Part shown: in pieces, positions 59,033-64,000 of the stretch
How positions within the stretch are numbered: the first letter of the stretch is position 1
How the letters are laid out: each line of letters begins with the position of its first letter
NCBI GenBank assembly: GCA_947368535.1
Contig: CANBHY010000001.1
Coordinates: 62,001 to 126,000, forward strand
Origin: an uncultured Clostridium sp.
GTDB taxonomy: Bacteria > Bacillota > Clostridia > TANB77 > CAG-508
Direction of reading: 5' to 3'
DNA: 64,000 bases
Made by a program: the position numbers and the translations under genes
The notes under the pieces: generated by a model
Seen by the model: the letters and a program-made list of their open reading frames with translations, nothing else
Told to the model about the DNA's origin: nothing
Database searches by the model: none

Positions 59033-61150
59033 CTATTTCTTAGTTGTTTTTCTTTTTGTTGTAGTTTTCTTTTTTGTAGTACTCTTTTTAGTTGCTGATT
59101 TCTTAGTTGTTGTTTTTTTCTTTTTAACTTCTTTTTCTAATTCTTCATCACTATCTTCTATTATTTCTCCAAGCTTTGGTTTGTTCCATGAAATATAGTC
59201 ACATGAGCTTGGATTGTTTTCACATATATAATAGTTTCTTCTTTTTTTGGTTTTTCTTATTTGTACTTTTGCTCCACATTTTGGACATGGTACATCAATT
59301 TCTTCTATTATAGGTTTGGCGTTTCTGCATTCTGGGTATCCTGGGCAAGCTAAAAACTTACCGTATTTACCCATTTTTATTACCATGTTTCTTCCGCATT
59401 TTTCGCATTTAACGTCTGATTCTTCATATACTAGTTGTACATGTTCTAATTCTTTTTCAACTTTTTCTACTACTGTTTCAAATGGTCCATAGAATTCTCT
59501 TATTGTTTCTCTCCAGTTTTTATTTCCTTCTGCTATACTGTCGAACTGTTTTTCCATTTCAGCAGTAAATTCTACATTGATTACACCTTCAAAGTTTTCT
59601 ACTAATAGTTTATTAACAATTTTTCCCAGTTCTGTTGGGAATATTGTTTTTTGTACTTTTTCAATATAGTTTCTTGCTAATATAGTTGTTATTGTTGGTG
59701 CATAAGTACTAGGTCTTCCTATGCCTTTTTCTTCTAATGTTTTTACTAAACTTGCTTCTGTGTATCTTGGTGGTGGCTCTGAAAAACTTTGTTTAGTTTG
59801 AATTTCTTCTTTTTTTACTTCATCTTTTTTATTTAAGTATGGAATATTTGCTATTCCTAATTCTTCTGATTCTTTTTCATCATCTGTATCTTCTACATAT
59901 AATGTCATGAATCCTCTGAATTTTATTGATTGTCCTGTTGTTCTGAAATTATATTCATTTGCATTTATATCTATTGTTATTGTGTCATATACTGCTGATG
60001 TCATTTGGCTAGCTATGAATCTATTATATATTAATCTATATAGTTTATATTGATCTGGTGTTAGATACTCTTTTATTTGTTCTGGTGATAAATCTGGATA
60101 TGATGGTCTTATTGCTTCATGGGCATCTTGTGAATCATTTTTTACTTTATAGAATCTATTTTCATAGTATTGTTCTCCGAAGTTTTTTTCTATTACTTCT
60201 TTTGCCATACTTCTTGCTTCATCAGAAATTCTTGTAGAGTCAGTTCTCATGTATGTTATTAAACCTGTTGTTCCTCTTTCTGGGATTTTTACTCCTTCAT
60301 ATAATCCTTGAGCTACTGACATTGTTTTTCTAATTGCAAATCCTAATTTTCTTGAAGCTTCTTGTTGCATTGTACTAGTTGTAAATGGTGGAGCTGGATT
60401 TCTTTTCTTTTCTCCTGTTGTTACATCTTCTACAATAAATTTTGCTTTTTCTAAGTCTTGTAATATTTTATCCACTTCTTCTTTTGAATGAAGTTCTATT
60501 TTTTCTTTATTTTTTCCTAAGAATTTTGACTCAAAAGATTTTTTAGTTTTTGTATCTGAAAGTATTGCTGTTATATTCCAATATTCTTCTGGTACAAAAT
60601 GTTCGATTTCTTCTTCTCTATCACATATAAGCTTAACTGCTACTGATTGTACTCTTCCTGCTGATAAGCCTCTTTTTACTTTTTTCCAAAGTACTGGACT
60701 TATTTTGTATCCAACTATTCTATCTAATACTCTTCTTGCTTGTTGAGCATCTGTTAAATTTAAATCTATTTTTCTTGGTTTTTTAACAGCTTCTTTAACT
60801 GCTTCTTTAGTTATTTCATTAAAAGTTATTCTACAAATAGAATCTTGTGGTATTCCTAGAATGTATGCCAAGTGCCACGCTATTGCTTCTCCTTCACGGT
60901 CAGGGTCAGTTGCGAGGTACACTTGCTTTGAATTTTTAGCATCCTTTTTTAATGAATTTATTAAGCTTGCTTTTCCACGTATATTTATATATTCTGGTTC
61001 AAAATCATGTTCTGTGTCAATCGCTAGCTTAGATTTAGGTAAGTCTCTTATATGTCCCATTGATGCAACTACTTTTGTATTTCCTCCTAGGAACTTCTTG
61101 ATAGTATTTGCTTTTGCTGGAGACTCAACTATTATTAATTTATCGGTCAT
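59033..61150 (-). CDS. topA: DNA topoisomerase I
   Basis: 705 residues. Toprim domain with IVESPAKANTI and DPDREGEAIAWHL (D82, D84), active-site Tyr in LITYMRTDSTRIS (Y300), then the GRPSTYAPTI block. Two Cys4 zinc ribbons follow (CEKCGRNM...CPGYPEC and CPKCGAKV...CENNPSSC). The last 30 residues are almost only Lys, Thr, Arg and Ser, a basic tail that probably binds DNA. It relaxes negative supercoils. Confidence 0.97.
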   Translation of the reverse strand: MTDKLIIVESPAKANTIKKFLGGNTKVVASMGHIRDLPKSKLAIDTEHDFEPEYINIRGKASLINSLKKDAKNSKQVYLATDPDREGEAIAWHLAYILGIPQDSICRITFNEITKEAVKEAVKKPRKIDLNLTDAQQARRVLDRIVGYKISPVLWKKVKRGLSAGRVQSVAVKLICDREEEIEHFVPEEYWNITAILSDTKTKKSFESKFLGKNKEKIELHSKEEVDKILQDLEKAKFIVEDVTTGEKKRNPAPPFTTSTMQQEASRKLGFAIRKTMSVAQGLYEGVKIPERGTTGLITYMRTDSTRISDEARSMAKEVIEKNFGEQYYENRFYKVKNDSQDAHEAIRPSYPDLSPEQIKEYLTPDQYKLYRLIYNRFIASQMTSAVYDTITIDINANEYNFRTTGQSIKFRGFMTLYVEDTDDEKESEELGIANIPYLNKKDEVKKEEIQTKQSFSEPPPRYTEASLVKTLEEKGIGRPSTYAPTITTILARNYIEKVQKTIFPTELGKIVNKLLVENFEGVINVEFTAEMEKQFDSIAEGNKNWRETIREFYGPFETVVEKVEKELEHVQLVYEESDVKCEKCGRNMVIKMGKYGKFLACPGYPECRNAKPIIEEIDVPCPKCGAKVQIRKTKKRRNYYICENNPSSCDYISWNKPKLGEIIEDSDEELEKEVKKKKTTTKKSATKKSTTKKKTTTKRKTTKK

Positions 61151-61258
61151 TTTCTTTTTGACCTCCTTTATATAATCTTTTTGTATTGTAAATTATTTTC
61201 TTTTATTTTGCAAGTATATTTTTATTATATCAACTTTTTAAAATATTAAAACTAAAAG

Positions 61259-61296
61259 AAAAGAAGTATCTTTTAGTTTGTGATACTTCTTTTCTT
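61259..61296 (-). terminator. Terminator of the second membrane-protein pair
   Basis: Minus-strand AAAAGAAGTATC / GATACTTCTTTT hairpin with TTTC run. Confidence 0.8.
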
Positions 61297-61327
61297 TTTC
61301 TATATCATAAGGTTTATATGATTAGAC

Positions 61328-61576
61328 TTATTTACCTAATATTTCATCTGCTTCTTCTTGTGTTATTTTATTTGAATTTAAAAAGAAATTTACTTGATTT
61401 TCTTTTTCCTGTGAATCTTCTATATTTTTTAGGTGATTTATCGCTTCTGCATGACCATCTTCTATTCTTCCATCCGCTGTCCATAGATTTGTACTTAATA
61501 TGTAATATCCTGCTACTCCTAAAATTGATGCTACTATTAATATTACTATTATAGCTATTGTTGTTTTCTTTGACAT
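61328..61576 (-). CDS. Small membrane protein B' (copy of 62187-62435)
   Basis: 82 residues: one membrane helix (about 6-28) and an outside part with RIEDGHAEAINHLKNIED and QVNFFLNSNKITQEEADEILG. The same blocks occur in the 82-residue protein at 62187-62435 (WKIEDGH, KNIED, QVNFF, SNKI, EILG). It lies 23 nt after its partner A'. No known family. It may bind or modify something at the membrane surface together with A'. Confidence 0.75.
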   Translation of the reverse strand: MSKKTTIAIIVILIVASILGVAGYYILSTNLWTADGRIEDGHAEAINHLKNIEDSQEKENQVNFFLNSNKITQEEADEILGK

Positions 61577-61599
61577 ATTTTCTCCTCTCTTTTGTGTCT

Positions 61600-61818
61600 T
61601 TATTTTTTGTTTTTATTTATAATGTATTCTATTCCCCAAAAAATAAAATTAAGCACTACGTATAATTTTATTAGTGATACTTGGTTTCTTTTTAAATTTT
61701 GTGTAATAGATGGTTTAATTCCTAAATTACTTGTAATTATACTTTCTATTCCAGCTACTATTAATATTAAAATAATATATCCTATTATTATTAAAGTAGC
61801 CTTTTTAATACCTTTCAT
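61600..61818 (-). CDS. Small membrane protein A' (copy of 62425-62700)
   Basis: 72 residues from the ATG at 61818 (MKGIKKATLIIIGY), which has AGAGG upstream; the frame opens 72 nt earlier without a ribosome site. Two membrane helices flank a loop with AGIESIITSNLGI. The A protein has AGLESIIVSNLGV at the same place and the same ending (FWGIEYI / FWGMNYI). Function unknown; paired with B'. Confidence 0.7.
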   Translation of the reverse strand: MKGIKKATLIIIGYIILILIVAGIESIITSNLGIKPSITQNLKRNQVSLIKLYVVLNFIFWGIEYIINKNKK

Positions 61819-61977
61819 TTTATACCTCTGGAATATTTGAATATTAAACTCTAATATTTTATAGTTTTTATACATTCTGTTTATATTCATTTTCCATTTT
61901 TATTCTATCATAATAAATATTATTAGTAATATATTTTTTGTATATAAGGTCTTTTTTGGTGATAATCGGTAATCGTT

Positions 61978-62006
61978 TTGACTTTTATATTTTTATTTGT
62001 TAAAGT
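61978..62006 (+). promoter_or_regulatory. Promoter of the candidate small RNA
   Basis: TTGACT (61978-61983), 17 nt, TAAAGT (62001-62006). It matches the promoter at 63250-63278 in -35 box, spacer length and distance (10 nt in the gap) to a shared TTAATTGG. Confidence 0.7.
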
Positions 62007-62011
62007 ATATG

Positions 62012-62182
62012 TAATTTAATTGGTTGCCATATTTATTTATGGTATTGGTGTGTGAGCATTTTACATTGAAATAGTTTCTTTACTACAAGTATTGTCCTAG
62101 AAATCCAATTAATAATAGCTCACACACATTTATTTTCCTTAATAAAAAACGTTAATTAGTTAAACTAATTAACGTTTTTTTG
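62012..62182 (+). ncRNA. Candidate small non-coding RNA with pseudoknot-type complementarity
   Basis: About 170 nt between a good promoter and a strong terminator on the plus strand, with no open frame. In order: TTAATTGG (62016-62023), hairpin TGCCATA-TTTATT-TATGGTA, GTGTGTGAGC (62048-62057), a 47-nt stretch, CCAATTAA (62105-62112), GCTCACACAC (62118-62127), terminator. The two long-range pairings (8 and 10 bp, both perfect) cross each other. The promoter and first half match the leader of the secreted-protein gene 1.3 kb away. An emptied mobile cassette is an alternative reading. Confidence 0.5.
62144..62180. terminator. Bidirectional terminator
   Basis: AAAACGTTAATTAG / CTAATTAACGTTTT hairpin with T run on both strands. 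It ends the first A-B pair (minus) and the candidate small RNA (plus). Confidence 0.88.
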
Positions 62183-62186
62183 TATT

Positions 62187-62435
62187 TTATTCTCCTAATA
62201 TTTCTTTCGCATCTTGTTCATTTATTTTATTACTTTCTCGAAAAAAATTAACCTGCTTTTTCTTTGTATCATAATCTTCTATATTTTTAATTTTTTCTAC
62301 TAGTTCTTTATGACCATCCTCAATTTTCCAGTCTTCAGTAAATAGATATGAACTCATGACTTTGTATATACCTGCTAATATAGCTACTATTATTACAATT
62401 ATTATAAATATTATTGCTACTTTTTTATTTTTCAT
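62187..62435 (-). CDS. Small membrane protein B
   Basis: 82 residues: helix near 6-27 and an outside part with WKIEDGHKELVEKIKNIED and QVNFFRESNKINEQDAKEILGE. Paralogue of the protein at 61328-61576. Its start overlaps the end of A by 11 nt (ATGAAAAATAA), so translation is coupled. Confidence 0.75.
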   Translation of the reverse strand: MKNKKVAIIFIIIVIIVAILAGIYKVMSSYLFTEDWKIEDGHKELVEKIKNIEDYDTKKKQVNFFRESNKINEQDAKEILGE

Positions 62436-62700
62436 CTTTTTTTCCTTCCTTATTTATTATTTTTAATGATTTATTTAATTTTTTTACTGTTTTATAATTT
62501 AATATATAATTCATTCCCCAGAATAGTATATTAATACCTATATAAATAATCAAGGTATATTTCGTATTTTTTTGAATACCTAGTACTACAGAACGTTCGA
62601 CACCTAAATTACTTACAATTATTGATTCTAATCCAGCTGTTATTAAAACAAACATTATATAACCAAATAGTATTAAAAATATGTTTTTTAATATTTTCAT
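62425..62700 (-). CDS. Small membrane protein A
   Basis: 91 residues from the ATG at 62700 (MKILKNIFLILFGY); GGAG within the end of the LytTR gene is its ribosome site. Two membrane helices with TAGLESIIVSNLGV between them, and a Lys-rich tail. Paralogue of 61600-61818. It follows the LytTR gene with no gap, so regulator and membrane proteins are made together. LytTR genes are often paired with small membrane proteins that inhibit them; this may be such a case. Confidence 0.75.
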   Translation of the reverse strand: MKILKNIFLILFGYIMFVLITAGLESIIVSNLGVERSVVLGIQKNTKYTLIIYIGINILFWGMNYILNYKTVKKLNKSLKIINKEGKKDEK

Positions 62701-62701
62701 T

Positions 62702-63157
62702 CTAAATGCTCCTTTCATCTAAAAAGTCTTTTATGTCGCATACTTTTCGTCTTGATACTTGTAATCTTGATCCATCTTCCATTACTGCTAAAATTTTTCC
62801 ACTGATACTCATATCAAATTTTTGTAGTTTGTATGTATTTATGATGCAGCTTTTAGAAATTCGCAAACATTCAGAATTTTCTTTTTCTATTTCATACAGT
62901 TTACTTCTTATTCTATAAGTTTCATCTTTAGTTTTACAGTAATTATTTTTCTTATCACTAAAATAATAAATTATATCTTCTTTGTTTATAATAATTTCAT
63001 CATAATCTTTTCTTACTATTATTTTGGTATTTTCTGTGTATCTTTTAATATATTTTATAAGTTTATTATATTCTTCATCCTGTTCTTTATATTCTACAAT
63101 TATATTAATTTTATTTTCTAATTTTGGATTTTTCTTTGTAAATATTTTAAATTTCAT
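62702..63157 (-). CDS. LytTR family DNA-binding protein
   Basis: 151 residues. The C-terminal 100 residues are a LytTR domain: KEDIIYYFSDKKNNYCKTKDETYRIRSKLYEIE, CLRISKSCIINTYKLQKFD and LAVMEDGSRLQVSRRKV. No receiver domain precedes it, only about 45 residues. Such stand-alone LytTR proteins commonly control genes with membrane partners. It starts the operon LytTR, A, B. Confidence 0.88.
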   Translation of the reverse strand: MKFKIFTKKNPKLENKINIIVEYKEQDEEYNKLIKYIKRYTENTKIIVRKDYDEIIINKEDIIYYFSDKKNNYCKTKDETYRIRSKLYEIEKENSECLRISKSCIINTYKLQKFDMSISGKILAVMEDGSRLQVSRRKVCDIKDFLDERSI

Positions 63158-63249
63158 TTTTACCTCTTTTGTTGTATTTTAACATATACGACATTTTATG
63201 ACTTTTTTCGACATATCAGGTTAATTTTTAAGATAAGTGGCTTTTCATT

Positions 63250-63278
63250 TTGACTTTTGCTAATAATTTTGCTATTTT
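63250..63278 (+). promoter_or_regulatory. Promoter of the secreted-protein gene
   Basis: TTGACT (63250-63255), 17 nt, TATTTT (63273-63278), then TTAATTGG at 63288-63295, the same spacing as at the candidate small RNA. Confidence 0.65.
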
Positions 63279-63287
63279 ATTTGCATA

Positions 63288-63336
63288 TTAATTGGTACCT
63301 AGGCTTAACGCCTTTGGTATAGAGTGTGTGAGTTGC
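63288..63336 (+). promoter_or_regulatory. Structured leader shared with the candidate small RNA
   Basis: TTAATTGG, hairpin TACC-AGGC-TTAAC-GCCT-GGTA, GTGTGTGAG (63324-63332) and GTTGC. GTGTGAGTTGC (63326-63336) is an exact complement of GCAACTCACAC at 63949-63959 after the gene. It ends just before the AAAGGA ribosome site. Confidence 0.5.
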
Positions 63337-63353
63337 TAGAAAGGAACTTTATT

Positions 63354-63848
63354 ATGAAAAAATTCAGATCTTTTGTAGCACTCTGTCTGGCCATGGTTAT
63401 GGCTTTTTCTTTTTCCGCTGTCGCATTTGCGGCTGAGCCCAAGGCTGATGCCTTTTCTGATGTCGTTCTGACTGAAGATGAAACAGTCGTCTATCAGGAT
63501 GATGAGGTGATGATCATCGAGTCTTCGGCAGCAGCTGGCGGGATATCTCCGCTTTCCACCTGTTACAACGGTCAATGGGTTGGCTCCAGTTCCAATGGTA
63601 GCTTTGGTGTCTACTCTGATAACAGTGGAACAGTCGGCATAACGATTAGCACAGAATCGTCATCTAATGATTCTATTGCTTATATCACTGTGCTTAGACC
63701 CAACGGTTCTGAGTTTCAGAGTGGTTTGTGCCTTAGTGGAACGCAGGAGAAGAAATACACGATGCTTTTTGCCTCCACAGGCACTTACACCATCAAGTAT
63801 TCTGCCTATACGACTGTCGGCATGCGGATCAACTGCTGGATATATTAA
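63354..63848 (+). CDS. Secreted protein of foreign composition, 164 aa
   Basis: Start at the ATG at 63354 (MKKFRSFVALCLAMV), with AAAGGA 7 nt upstream; the frame opens 30 nt earlier. A typical signal peptide ends near AVAFAA (residue 26-27). The mature part is rich in Ser, Gly and Thr with three Cys (STCYN, GLCLSG, NCWIY) and a likely beta-sandwich pattern. Codon use (GTC, CTG, GCC, AAC) differs sharply from all host genes, which suggests transfer from a less AT-rich gut Firmicute. No family is recognised. Confidence 0.75.
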   Translation: MKKFRSFVALCLAMVMAFSFSAVAFAAEPKADAFSDVVLTEDETVVYQDDEVMIIESSAAAGGISPLSTCYNGQWVGSSSNGSFGVYSDNSGTVGITISTESSSNDSIAYITVLRPNGSEFQSGLCLSGTQEKKYTMLFASTGTYTIKYSAYTTVGMRINCWIY

Positions 63849-64000
63849 GTCATATTTCGCGGACTGCGGTTTAACGGCTTAATTTCTGGTGGCACAATTG
63901 GGCATTCGAGAATCTATGTGAATCTTAAGTAAACTTTGTTGATTGAATGCAACTCACACTCTCACGAAAGGGTTCTTCATCCTTTCAAAAAGTCGTTAAG
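63849..64000 (+). other. Trailer of the secreted-protein gene
   Basis: No gene. It contains GCAACTCACAC (63949-63959), complementary to the gene's leader, and a GAAAGG / CCTTTC hairpin (about 63966-63986) followed by AAAAAG, a weak terminator candidate. The window ends here. Confidence 0.5.

Overview
The window comes from a very AT-rich, Gram-positive-type genome and most likely from an uncultured gut Clostridia. The support is a T-box leader, an L10 leader, a CdaA-type diadenylate cyclase, a YlbJ-like protein, an LPxTG protein with a sortase, RqcP, and pyruvate formate-lyase with its activase. The 16S and 23S genes are complete, so the lineage can be settled by alignment, which I could not run. 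No CRISPR array was seen.

Layout. 1-3.7 kb: a T-box-controlled operon (aldose-epimerase-like gene, then valS, cut by the window start). 3.7-8.8 kb: a six-gene MoxR/DUF58/vWA/TPR membrane operon. 8.9-11.1 kb: a two-domain membrane protein split by a frameshift. 11.1-17.3 kb: unknown gene, dnaE, rqcP, Cys-rich membrane protein, truA. 17.4-20.7 kb: LemA, a radical SAM/SPASM enzyme, and a DUF2207-type membrane protein whose Gly-rich tail carries regularly spaced Cys. This is the best candidate here for an undescribed modification system. 20.8-26.1 kb: HAD phosphatase, cdaA with a small companion gene, pflB and pflA. 26.1-29.7 kb: two patches of less AT-rich plus-strand genes interleaved with a thioester adhesin that has lost its anchor tail, and its sortase. 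30-36.6 kb: DUF4364, an intact IS256-family element inserted in a terminator, an RNA methyltransferase, mfd. 36.7-46.4 kb: unknown operon, ylbJ, TIM-barrel protein, NatAB-like ABC transporter, secreted or membrane proteins, a lone pilin-like protein. 46.5-50 kb: rplL, rplJ, rplA, rplK, nusG, secE, rpmG. 50-53.2 kb: flavin reductase and two divergent paralogues of unknown function. 53.3-59 kb: a complete rRNA operon (16S, tRNA-Ala, 23S, 5S) on the minus strand with tandem promoters, processing stems and a repeated structured leader element. 59-61.2 kb: topA. 61.3-63.2 kb: a LytTR regulator with a duplicated pair of small membrane-protein genes and a likely small RNA. 63.2-64 kb: a secreted protein of foreign composition whose promoter and leader match those of the small RNA.

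The main new leads are: (1) the LemA / radical SAM / Cys-Gly-tail operon; (2) the small RNA locus at 62.0-62.2 kb, which shares promoter and leader with the secreted-protein gene and is complementary to the region just upstream of its ribosome binding site; (3) leader-to-trailer complementarity around two foreign genes; (4) a hairpin with compensatory changes that precedes both 16S and 23S; (5) the IS256 copy with an exact 8-bp target duplication inside a terminator and an extra internal end.
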